From assembly GCF_022844385.1 (NCBI RefSeq), contig NZ_JALHLX010000021.1, positions 1 through 41,268 of the forward strand: a DNA stretch of 41,268 nucleotides, read 5' to 3'. This DNA is from Hydrogenophaga sp. GTDB taxonomy: Bacteria > Pseudomonadota > Gammaproteobacteria > Burkholderiales > Burkholderiaceae_C. Below are positions 34,948 through 41,268 of this stretch, one piece after another. The stretch's first letter is position 1; every line of letters begins with the position of its first letter. A model generated the notes under the pieces. The model was not told where the DNA came from, made no database searches, and saw nothing but the letters and a program-made list of their open reading frames with translations. The position numbers and the translations under genes are program-made.

Positions 34948-35633
34948 CAGCTCTCGGCCTTGAGCAGATACCCCAGACCGCGCAGCGTGACCAGCTGCGC
35001 GCCAGTGTGGGCAATCTTCTTGCGCAGCCGGTAGGCCACCACCTCGATGGCTTCGGGCTGCACCTGGCTTTCGCCGGGAAACACCAGCTCGAACAGGCGC
35101 TCCTTGGCGATGGCGTGCCCGGGCTTGCCCAGCAAGGCCCGCAACAGGGAAAGCTCTCTCGGCGCCAGCTCCATGGGCTGGCCAGCGAAGTACACCGCAC
35201 CGCTGTCTTTCTCCACGTGCATGCCGCACCACACCGGCCCGCGCCCGGCACTGCCTGTTGCCTGGTCGGCGCTGCCCGAGCGACGCACCAGCGCCCGAAG
35301 TCGAGCTTCGAGTTCGTCAAGGTCGAACGGCTTGGGCAGGTAGTCGTCGGCGCCGGTGTTCAGGCCGAGGATGCGGTCGCCTACGGTGCCGCGCGCGGTG
35401 AGGATGATCACCGGCGTTTCCAGGCCAGCCGCACGCGCCTGGCTCAGCACCTCAAGGCCGTCCACCCCGGGCAGGCTCAGGTCGAGCAGCACCGCATCGG
35501 GCAGGCTGGCCTGCCACAGGGCGAGTGCGCGGGCGCCGTCGTCGCAGCTGAGCACCTGCACGCCGCGCCGCTCGAAGCTGCGCCGCAGGGTGGTCTGCAT
35601 GGTGGCGTTGTCTTCGATCAGCAGCAGTTTCAT
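34947..35633 (-). CDS. tctD: OmpR-family response regulator of the TctD type
   Basis: 228 residues. The receiver domain (1-118) has the acidic pocket IEDN (E7, D8), phospho-acceptor D51 in VLLDLSLPGVDGL, the Thr in ILTARG and Lys in YLPKPFD. The winged-helix domain (about 130-225) has LAPRELSLLRALLGKPGHAI and VEVVAYRLRKKI-like sequence (EVVAYRLRKKIAHTG), ending LRGLGYLL. GAGG sits five bases before the ATG. It is transcribed with tctE and divergently from the porin and tctCBA, which it presumably activates from the two direct-repeat sites described below. Confidence 0.93.
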   Translation of the reverse strand: MKLLLIEDNATMQTTLRRSFERRGVQVLSCDDGARALALWQASLPDAVLLDLSLPGVDGLEVLSQARAAGLETPVIILTARGTVGDRILGLNTGADDYLPKPFDLDELEARLRALVRRSGSADQATGSAGRGPVWCGMHVEKDSGAVYFAGQPMELAPRELSLLRALLGKPGHAIAKERLFELVFPGESQVQPEAIEVVAYRLRKKIAHTGAQLVTLRGLGYLLKAES

Positions 35634-35699
35634 GAGCCTCGATTATGGGCACGACCCCTGCGCTGCCCGAGCGCTCCACAGGGTTTGTACGGATGAGGT

Positions 35700-35716
35700 G
35701 GACAGCGGACTGACAG
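35700..35716 (+). promoter_or_regulatory. proposed TctD box upstream of the porin (and of tctD)
   Basis: GGACAGCGGACTGACAG holds two direct copies of GACAG (35701-35705 and 35712-35716) at an 11-base period, the arrangement expected for two DNA-binding domains of an OmpR-family regulator side by side. It lies 88 bases before the porin start and 67 bases from the tctD start, in the 170-base divergent space. A nearly identical copy precedes tctC. An inverted CTGTC occurs at 35738-35742. Confidence 0.55.
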
Positions 35717-35803
35717 CCTGCAAACCGAGCATGCAGCCTGTCCGATCGCTGCACCGGACGCATCAGGCTTGTTGCGGTTGTCCATCCATTCCTTGAGGTC
35801 AAT

Positions 35804-36820
35804 ACGAAAAAAAATGCGATCGCCCTGGGCGTTCTGGGTCTGTTCAGTGGACTGGTTTCTGCCCAGTCGTCCGTGGCCTTGTACGGCGTTGTTGACGTCG
35901 CCGTGGAGCGCGTCAAAGGCGCCACTTCGCTCACCCGTGTCACCTCGGGCCAGCAGCAGGGTTCGCGCTGGGGACTGCGCGGAACCGAAGACCTGGGCGG
36001 CGGGCTCAAGGCCATGTTCGTTCTGGAGGCGGGCATCAATGCAGACACCGGCACGCTCGGCCAGGGCGGACGGGCGTTCGGCCGCCAGAGCTACGTCGGG
36101 CTGGGTGGTGGCTGGGGCGCCGTGCGCCTGGGCCGCCAGTACACGCCCATGGACGACATCGCCAGCATCATCGGCACCAAAACCTACGACGTGCTCAGTG
36201 TGGTGCCCATCATCGGCAACGGCGACTACAACCGCGTGGACAACGCGCTCACCTACGTCTCGCCGACCGTGGCCAACACCGCGTTCCAGCTCCAGTACAG
36301 CCTGGGCGAAGAGCGCGTCAGCACCAACACCAGCAAGGACTTCGCCAAGCAGCTCAGCGCTCACGCGCTGTACGCCAATGGCCCGCTGACCGCCGGCATT
36401 TCGCTGATGCAGGTGACCGATGCCGACGGCGTGCTCGCCGGCAAGCAGGGCCGCGACGCGGTGTTGCTGGCGGGCGCCTACGACTTCGGCAGCTTCAAGC
36501 TGTCGGCCTACTACGACGCCGAAGACAAGGCCGCGAAGAAGCTCAAGGTCTATGGCCTGGCGGCGGCGTTCAAGTTCGGTGACACCACGGTGTCGGTGGG
36601 CGCTGCGCAGGCCAAGGATGTGAACGGTTCGGCCGCTGCCGTCAGCGACGACGCACGCCTCTACACGCTGCAGGCCAGCCACAACCTGTCCAAGCGCACA
36701 GCCATTTACGGCCACCTCACCGCTGTCGACAACGACACTGCGTCCGCGCTGGGCTTCAACAGCCCGGTGGCCGGCTCGAACTCCAACGGTATCCAGTTCG
36801 GATTGCGTCACCGCTTCTGA
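35804..36820 (+). CDS. Gram-negative outer-membrane porin, apparently starting at ACG
   Basis: 338 residues if started at ACG 35804. The frame then gives (M)KKNAIALGVLGLFSGLVSA before QSSVALYGVVDVA, a standard porin signal peptide cut after residue 20, and GAGG lies five bases before it. No ATG, GTG or TTG exists in this frame between the ribosome binding site and GTG 35873, which would remove the signal peptide. The mature protein shows SRWGLRGTEDLGGGLKAMFV, then GRAFGRQSYVGLGG and WGAVRLGRQYTP, and ends GIQFGLRHRF with the C-terminal Phe required for barrel insertion. The length is typical of 16-strand general porins. With tctCBA downstream it probably admits the TctC ligand. Confidence 0.85.
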   Translation, partial: TKKNAIALGVLGLFSGLVSAQSSVALYGVVDVAVERVKGATSLTRVTSGQQQGSRWGLRGTEDLGGGLKAMFVLEAGINADTGTLGQGGRAFGRQSYVGLGGGWGAVRLGRQYTPMDDIASIIGTKTYDVLSVVPIIGNGDYNRVDNALTYVSPTVANTAFQLQYSLGEERVSTNTSKDFAKQLSAHALYANGPLTAGISLMQVTDADGVLAGKQGRDAVLLAGAYDFGSFKLSAYYDAEDKAAKKLKVYGLAAAFKFGDTTVSVGAAQAKDVNGSAAAVSDDARLYTLQASHNLSKRTAIYGHLTAVDNDTASALGFNSPVAGSNSNGIQFGLRHRF

Positions 36821-36858
36821 AATCCTGTCCGCCCTCTCAGGGTTTCTCCCAAGGTGGC

Positions 36859-36875
36859 GGACAGCGAATTGACAG
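36859..36875 (+). promoter_or_regulatory. proposed TctD box upstream of tctC
   Basis: GGACAGCGAATTGACAG matches the site before the porin at 15 of 17 positions, the two changes being transitions in the spacer. GACAG copies are at 36860-36864 and 36871-36875, again 11 bases apart. It sits 51 bases before the tctC ATG, in the 106-base space after the porin, so tctC probably has its own TctD-dependent promoter. Confidence 0.55.
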
Positions 36876-36926
36876 GCCTCGGCCGCAAGATAGCAACGTC
36901 AGATCACACACAGCAGGAGACACACC

Positions 36927-37886
36927 ATGCGTCGCGACACCTTCCTCAAATCCCTGGCCGCTCTGGCCGCCGCCGGCGCCTTGCCCAATGCAGCCTGGGC
37001 CAGCGCCAACATCAAGATGATGATCCCTGCCAACCCCGGCGGTGGCTGGGACGGCACCGGCCGTGCGCTGGGCGAAGCCCTGCGCGACGCGGGCGTGGCC
37101 TCCTCGGTCACGTTCGAAAACAAGGGCGGTGCCGCTGGCGCCATTGGTCTGGCCCAGTTCTTCAACGCCAGCAAGGGCGACCCGAATGCGCTCATGGTGA
37201 TGGGCGCGGTCATGCTCGGCGGCATCATCACCGGCAAGCCGCCGGTGTCCGTGACCCAGCTCACCCCCATTGCGCGCCTGACCACCGAATACAACGTGTT
37301 CGTGCTGCCGTCCAACTCGCCTTTCAAGACCATGAAGGACGTGGTCGATCAGCTCAAAAAGGACCCCGGCAGCGTCAAGTGGGGTGGCGGCTCGCGCGGC
37401 GCCACCGAGCACATTGCCGCGGCGCAGATCGCGCAGTCGGTGGGGGTGGATGCCTCCAAGATCAACTACGTGCCGTTCCGTGGCGGTGGTGAGGCCACCG
37501 CAGCCATCCTGGGTGGCAACGTCACCGTGGGCGGCAGCGGCTACAGCGAGTTCCAGCAGTACATCGAGAGCGGCAAGATGCGCGCGATCGCGGTCACCTC
37601 CGGCCAGCGCATCAAAGGCATCGACGTGCCCACGCTCAAGGAGCAGGGCATCGACGTGGAGATCGGCAACTGGCGCGGCGTGTATGGCGCACCAGGGATC
37701 ACACAGGCCCAGCGCGATGCGCTGACTGCGATGGTCGTCAAGGCCACGCAAAGCAAGGCCTGGACCGCGGCGCTGGAGAAGAACAACTGGACGCCCGCGC
37801 TGCTCACCGGCAAGGCGTTCGACGAGTTCGTGGACAAGGATTTTTCATCTTTGCGCGCCACGATGGTCCGCGCAGGCATGGTTTGA
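36927..37886 (+). CDS. tctC: tripartite tricarboxylate transporter substrate-binding protein (TctC/Bug family)
   Basis: 319 residues, with AGGAGA seven bases before the ATG. The signal peptide is MRRDTFLKSLAALAAAGALP, ending AAWA before SANIK; the Arg pair is followed by two residues before Phe, so it is not a proper Tat motif. The mature protein has IPANPGGGWDGTGRALGEAL, then FENKGGAAGAIGLAQF, GSRGATEHIAAAQIAQ, YVPFRGGGEATAAILGGNVT and WRGVYGAPGIT, all typical of TctC/Bug proteins, which bind carboxylates in the periplasm. Burkholderiales carry many orphan copies, but this one lies with tctB, tctA, tctD and tctE and so belongs to a complete transporter. Confidence 0.93.
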   Translation: MRRDTFLKSLAALAAAGALPNAAWASANIKMMIPANPGGGWDGTGRALGEALRDAGVASSVTFENKGGAAGAIGLAQFFNASKGDPNALMVMGAVMLGGIITGKPPVSVTQLTPIARLTTEYNVFVLPSNSPFKTMKDVVDQLKKDPGSVKWGGGSRGATEHIAAAQIAQSVGVDASKINYVPFRGGGEATAAILGGNVTVGGSGYSEFQQYIESGKMRAIAVTSGQRIKGIDVPTLKEQGIDVEIGNWRGVYGAPGITQAQRDALTAMVVKATQSKAWTAALEKNNWTPALLTGKAFDEFVDKDFSSLRATMVRAGMV

Positions 37887-37896
37887 GCCTGTGTCC

Positions 37897-38427
37897 ATGA
37901 CCACCCCCAACGCAAGGTCTGAGAGCCCCAACCACCGCCCCGGCCAGATGGCCATGGGCGTCGGCGCGCTGATCGTGGCCGCCGTGCTCGCCTGGGGTGC
38001 GCTGGACATTCCCTCCGACGCGGGCTATGCCGGCGTCGGCCCCAATTTCCTGCCCTGGGTGATCGGCGCGGCGCTGGGCCTGTGCGGCGTGATGCTGATC
38101 CGCGAGGTGCTCACCGGCGGCTACCGCCAGATGGAAGAACCCTCTGGCGCGGCGCGCGGCGACTGGCGCGCGCTGGCCTGGGTGTCGGCGGGAGTGTTGC
38201 TCAATGCATCACTCATCACCACCATCGGCTTCATCCTGAGCTGCTCGCTGTGTTTTGTGCTGGCGGTGCGCGGCCTGCGCGCGAGCGAAGGCAAGCCCAT
38301 CGGCAATCTTCGCCAGACCGTCAAGGACGCCGTCACCGGCATGTTGATCGCTGCACCCGTGTACTGGCTCTTCACCAAATTGCTCGCGGTGAACCTGCCG
38401 GGCATCACGGCCTCGGGCTGGATCTGA
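37897..38427 (+). CDS. tctB: tripartite tricarboxylate transporter small membrane subunit
   Basis: 176 residues from ATG 37897; a GTG two codons earlier (37891) is also possible. Four membrane segments: MAMGVGALIVAAVLAWGAL, FLPWVIGAALGLCGVMLI, ALAWVSAGVLLNASLITTIG plus FILSCSLCFVLAV, and AVTGMLIAAPVYWLFTKL. The GVGPNFLPWVIGAALGLCG segment is the DUF1468/TctB signature. It forms the small membrane part that pairs with TctA. It begins about ten bases after tctC and ends 19 bases before tctA. Confidence 0.9.
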   Translation: MTTPNARSESPNHRPGQMAMGVGALIVAAVLAWGALDIPSDAGYAGVGPNFLPWVIGAALGLCGVMLIREVLTGGYRQMEEPSGAARGDWRALAWVSAGVLLNASLITTIGFILSCSLCFVLAVRGLRASEGKPIGNLRQTVKDAVTGMLIAAPVYWLFTKLLAVNLPGITASGWI

Positions 38428-38446
38428 GCGCGAAGGCTGAATCACC

Positions 38447-39940
38447 ATGATGGACGTTCTCACCCAGCTCATGGGTGGCTTTGCCACAGCCGGCACCCCG
38501 ATCAACCTGCTCTGGGCCTTCGCGGGCTGCGCACTGGGCACCGCCATCGGCGTGCTGCCGGGTCTTGGCCCGGCGGTCACGGTGGCCATGCTGCTGCCGA
38601 TCACCGGCCAGGTCGAACCCACGGCCTCGATGATCTTTTTCGCCGGCATCTACTACGGCGCCATGTACGGCGGCTCGACCACCTCCATCCTGCTCAACAC
38701 GCCCGGTGAAACCGGCACCATGGTGACCGCGCTCGAAGGCTTCAAGATGGCCAAGAGCGGGCGCGCCGGCGCGGCGCTGGCCAGTGCGGCCATCGGTTCG
38801 TTCGTGGCCGGCAGCATCGCCACCATCCTGGTCACGCTGTTCGCACCCATCCTCGCCGAGTTCGCGGTGCAACTGGGCCCGCCGGAATACTTCTGCCTCA
38901 TGCTGCTGGCCTTCACCACGGTGAGTGCCGTGCTCGGCAAGAGCACGCTGCGCGGCCTCACGGCGCTGTTCTTCGGCCTGGCGCTGGGCCTGATCGGTAT
39001 CGACCAGATCACTGCGCAGGTACGCTATACCGCCGGTGTGCTGGAATTCATGGACGGCATCGAGGTGGTGCTGGTGGCTGTGGGCCTGTTCGCGGTGGCC
39101 GAGGCGCTATACAACGCGCTGTACGAAGGCCGCAGCCCGGCCTTCATGAACAAGATGACCAAGGTGCACATGTCGCGCGCCGACTGGCGCCGCTCGTGGC
39201 CTGCCTGGTTGCGCGGCACCGCCATTGGTTTTCCGTTCGGCACCATCCCGGCCGGCGGCTCGGAGATCCCCACCTTCCTGAGCTATGCCACCGAACGCAA
39301 GCTGGCCAGCCCTGAACACAAGGCCGAGTTCGGCACCACCGGTGCCATCGAAGGTGTGGCCGGTCCCGAGGCGGCGAACAACGCGGCGGTGACCGGCACA
39401 CTTGTGCCGCTGCTCACGCTGGGCATTCCCACCTCGGTCACGGCAGCCATTCTGCTGAGCGCGCTGCAGAACTACGGCATCAACGCCGGGCCGCAGCTGT
39501 TCCAGACCTCGTCCAACCTGGTGTGGGCGCTGATCGCTTCGCTCTACATCGGCAACGTGATGCTGCTGGTGCTCAACCTGCCGATGGTGGGCCTGTGGGT
39601 CAAGCTCCTGAAGATCCCGCGCCCACAGCTCTACGCGGGCATCCTGATCTTTGCCACAGTGGGTGTGTACGGGATGCGCCAGAGTTCGTTCGATTTGTTC
39701 CTGATGTACGGACTGGGTTTGCTGGGGGTGGTGATGCGCCGCTACGACTTCCCCACGGCGCCCGTCATCGTCGGTTTGATCCTGGGCCCGATGGCCGAGG
39801 CGCAGATGCGCAATGCGCTGTCCATTGGCGAAGGCAGCTGGATGGTGTTTGTGCAGCGTCCCATGTCGGCCACGCTGCTGGCGGTGGTGGTGATGGTGTT
39901 GCTGGTGCCTCGGTTGCTGGCGCGTCGGGTTGCTGTTTAG
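38447..39940 (+). CDS. tctA: tripartite tricarboxylate transporter large membrane subunit
   Basis: 497 residues, the usual family length, with about eleven membrane segments. Signature stretches are [80 protein letters not shown] and [19 protein letters not shown]. The paired GLGP and [13 protein letters not shown] loops mark the substrate and ion pathway. It should take up a carboxylate delivered by TctC, probably with sodium ions as in the Salmonella system. It is the last gene of the porin-tctCBA set and is followed by the two palindromic elements. Confidence 0.95.
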   Translation: MMDVLTQLMGGFATAGTPINLLWAFAGCALGTAIGVLPGLGPAVTVAMLLPITGQVEPTASMIFFAGIYYGAMYGGSTTSILLNTPGETGTMVTALEGFKMAKSGRAGAALASAAIGSFVAGSIATILVTLFAPILAEFAVQLGPPEYFCLMLLAFTTVSAVLGKSTLRGLTALFFGLALGLIGIDQITAQVRYTAGVLEFMDGIEVVLVAVGLFAVAEALYNALYEGRSPAFMNKMTKVHMSRADWRRSWPAWLRGTAIGFPFGTIPAGGSEIPTFLSYATERKLASPEHKAEFGTTGAIEGVAGPEAANNAAVTGTLVPLLTLGIPTSVTAAILLSALQNYGINAGPQLFQTSSNLVWALIASLYIGNVMLLVLNLPMVGLWVKLLKIPRPQLYAGILIFATVGVYGMRQSSFDLFLMYGLGLLGVVMRRYDFPTAPVIVGLILGPMAEAQMRNALSIGEGSWMVFVQRPMSATLLAVVVMVLLVPRLLARRVAV

Positions 39941-39960
39941 AGGGTTGCACCTCGCGGGCT

Positions 39961-40052
39961 CGTGAGCGCATGGCGCTTTGCTCCGCGAATGTCCCCCGGG
40001 GCCTTTGGCCCCTCCGCCTTTATTTCGCTGCGCAGAACGCCATGCGCTCACG
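39961..40052 (+). repeat. palindromic element, copy 1
   Basis: Outer arms CGTGAGCGCATGGCG (39961-39975) and CGCCATGCGCTCACG (40038-40052) are perfectly complementary. Between them is a 54-base core (39980-40033) that begins GCTCCGCGAATGTCCCCCGG, has an inner GGGGCC-TTT-GGCCCC hairpin and ends TTTATTTCGCTGCGC. The element lies 20 bases after the tctA stop. The remaining bases of 39941-40279 outside the two copies hold no gene. Confidence 0.85.
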
Positions 40053-40095
40053 ACCCTGAAGTGAAGTTGGAGTGAGTCCTGCCAAGTGCCAACGA

Positions 40096-40197
40096 GGTCA
40101 TCGGCGGCCATGGGGCACGGCGCAGCGAAATAAAGGCGGAGGGGCCGCAGGCCCCGGGGGACATTCGCGGAGCCGTGCCCCGTGGTCGCCGATGACC
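40096..40197 (-). repeat. palindromic element, copy 2 (inverted relative to copy 1)
   Basis: The core at 40120-40173 is the reverse complement of the copy 1 core with 2 of 54 bases different, both in the loop of the inner hairpin. Its outer arms (40096-40119 and 40174-40197) differ completely from those of copy 1, yet pair with each other over 24 positions with only two non-Watson-Crick pairs, both G-T. So the core is conserved in sequence and the arms only in complementarity. Confidence 0.85.
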
Positions 40198-40279
40198 GGA
40201 CCCGCCGGAGAACATCGGCCCGAGAAAACAGGGGGTTCCACCACAGGGAGAAGATACCCACCGGGGGTACCATCCAGCC

Positions 40280-41268
40280 ATGATCCGGGACGACCGCCTT
40301 CCGCGCGACGCGCAAAGCATTCTTGAACTGGCCGCCAGGTCCATGTTCGAGCTGTTTGCGAACGCCAGCGAAGGCATGATGCTGGTCGACCGCAATGCCC
40401 GAGTGGTGTGGATCAACGACCAGTACCGGCGTTTTCTGCCCGCGCTCGGCTTCCAGCGCGAAGAAGATTTTGTGGGCCACCCGGTCTCCAGCGTGGTGCA
40501 GAACACGCAGATGCACCAGGTGCTCGCCACCGGCAAACCCATCCTCATCGACCTGCTCACCAACAAGGCCGGCACCTTTGTGGTCAGCCGCATTCCGCTG
40601 CGCGACGACGCGGGCGAAGTCATCGGCGTGCTGGGCATCGTGTTGTTCGACCACCCTGAGACCACGCTGCAGCCGCTCATTTCAAAGTTCGCACGGCTGG
40701 AGCAAGACCTGAGCGATGCACGCCGCGAACTCGCCAGCCAGCGCCGCACCAAATACACCTTTGCTAGCTTCGTGGGCAGCAGCGCCGCAGCGCTTGAGGT
40801 GAAGCGCCAGGCGCGCCGCGCAGCGCAGTCGTCCAGCCCGGTGCTGCTGCTGGGGGAGACCGGCACCGGCAAGGAACTGCTCGCGCACGCCATCCACGCC
40901 GCCTCGCCGCGTGCCGGCCGGCCGTTCGTGAGCGTGAACATGGCGGCTGTGCCCGACACCTTGCTGGAAGCCGAGTTTTTCGGCGTGGCACCGGGTGCCT
41001 ACACCGGGGCCGACAAAAAGGGCCGCGACGGCAAGTTCAAACTGGCCGATGGCGGCACCCTGTTTCTGGACGAGTTGGGTGACATGCCGATGTCGGTGCA
41101 GGTCAAGCTCTTGCGAGCCTTGCAGGAGGGCGAGATCGAGCCGCTGGGCTCGAACAAGCTGGTGTCGTTTGACGTGCGCGTGGTGGCCGCCACCTCGCGC
41201 GACCTGCAGCAGATGGTGCGCGACGGCAGCTTTCGCGAAGACCTGTACTACCGCCTCAACGTGTTGCC
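40280..41268 (+). CDS. PAS-domain sigma-54-dependent transcriptional activator, N-terminal 329 codons (cut by window edge)
   Basis: Starts [10 protein letters not shown] at ATG 40280 and is open to the window end. About 20-125 is a PAS sensor ([20 protein letters not shown] ... [11 protein letters not shown]), then a helical linker, then the AAA+ domain: Walker A GETGTGKE at 192-199, sigma-54 contact loop GAYTGA at 239-244 (Tyr in place of the usual Phe), Walker B GTLFLDE at 259-265, and [11 protein letters not shown] and [11 protein letters not shown] further on. Such proteins act at -24/-12 promoters after ligand binding to the PAS domain. The target is probably beyond the window; no -24/-12 promoter was found near it. 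The layout resembles propionate/acetoin-type regulators, but the ligand cannot be told. Confidence 0.92.
   Translation, partial: MIRDDRLPRDAQSILELAARSMFELFANASEGMMLVDRNARVVWINDQYRRFLPALGFQREEDFVGHPVSSVVQNTQMHQVLATGKPILIDLLTNKAGTFVVSRIPLRDDAGEVIGVLGIVLFDHPETTLQPLISKFARLEQDLSDARRELASQRRTKYTFASFVGSSAAALEVKRQARRAAQSSSPVLLLGETGTGKELLAHAIHAASPRAGRPFVSVNMAAVPDTLLEAEFFGVAPGAYTGADKKGRDGKFKLADGGTLFLDELGDMPMSVQVKLLRALQEGEIEPLGSNKLVSFDVRVVAATSRDLQQMVRDGSFREDLYYRLNVL

Noticed and set aside
36927..36990. Tat signal on TctC (MRRDTFLK)
   Set aside because: The Arg pair is followed by two residues before Phe, not one, and the hydrophobic stretch with AWA end is fully compatible with Sec export.
39107..40654. 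A 515-codon open frame on the minus strand through tctA, the palindromic elements and the sigma-54 activator
   Set aside because: It crosses two good plus-strand genes and the repeat region, with low-complexity His/Gln-rich translation.

Overview
The window looks like a chromosomal segment of a GC-rich betaproteobacterium, most likely family Comamonadaceae (Hydrogenophaga or a near relative; the genus is a guess). This rests on gene content and order: ribD-ribE-ribBA-ribH with a zinc-site-less RibA-like domain, nrdR next to glyA, a fimT-pilVWX-pilY1-pilE cluster, and a tctCBA transporter with a tctDE two-component system. I see no phage, insertion sequence, CRISPR array or plasmid gene. Most of the window is housekeeping and envelope genes.

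Layout. 1-3295 (minus): riboflavin operon ribD-ribE-ribBA-ribH, with ribH cut by the window edge. 3518-10307 (plus): type IV pilus minor pilin and tip-adhesin operon fimT-pilV-pilW-pilX-pilY1-(pilY2-like)-pilE, followed at 10442 by a second FimT/FimU-type pseudopilin with an apparent frameshift. 11019-13921 (minus): nrdR, glyA and a membrane-anchored lytic transglycosylase. 13922-14631: no protein gene, but a strong plus-strand terminator lies at its end. 14632-17748 (plus): a DUF748 (AsmA-like) gene broken into three pieces. 17870-20635 (plus): a large DUF349 protein. 20687-26141 (minus): six tightly packed envelope genes, TPR protein - L,D-transpeptidase - ppiA - ppiB - lpxH - mtfA. 26401-31861 (plus): cysS, an AlkA-like glycosylase, accA, tilS and lysC, then tRNA-Ser(GCT) and a terminator. 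32109-33023 (plus): an EamA exporter. 33020-35633 (minus): tctD-tctE-hslR. 35804-39940 (plus): a porin and tctC-tctB-tctA. 39961-40197: two related palindromic elements in opposite orientation. 40280 to the end: N-terminal part of a PAS/sigma-54 activator.

The most coherent functional unit is 33472-39940. TctE should sense a carboxylate outside the cytoplasmic membrane and phosphorylate TctD. The divergent porin and TctCBA genes would then bring that substrate across both membranes. Two copies of a GACAG-N6-GACAG direct repeat (11-base period, the spacing usual for OmpR-family dimers) lie upstream of the porin and of tctC, and I propose them as TctD boxes. The porin reading frame has a full signal peptide and a well-placed ribosome binding site, but the start codon position reads ACG.

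Points that deserve a second look: the porin ACG start, the TctD boxes, the two palindromic elements at 39961-40197, the lesions in the second fimT gene and in the DUF748 gene, an apparently orphan terminator at 14515, and a perfect 10-base inverted repeat between ribD and fimT. All family assignments come from reading translations and from remembered family motifs; no database search was run.
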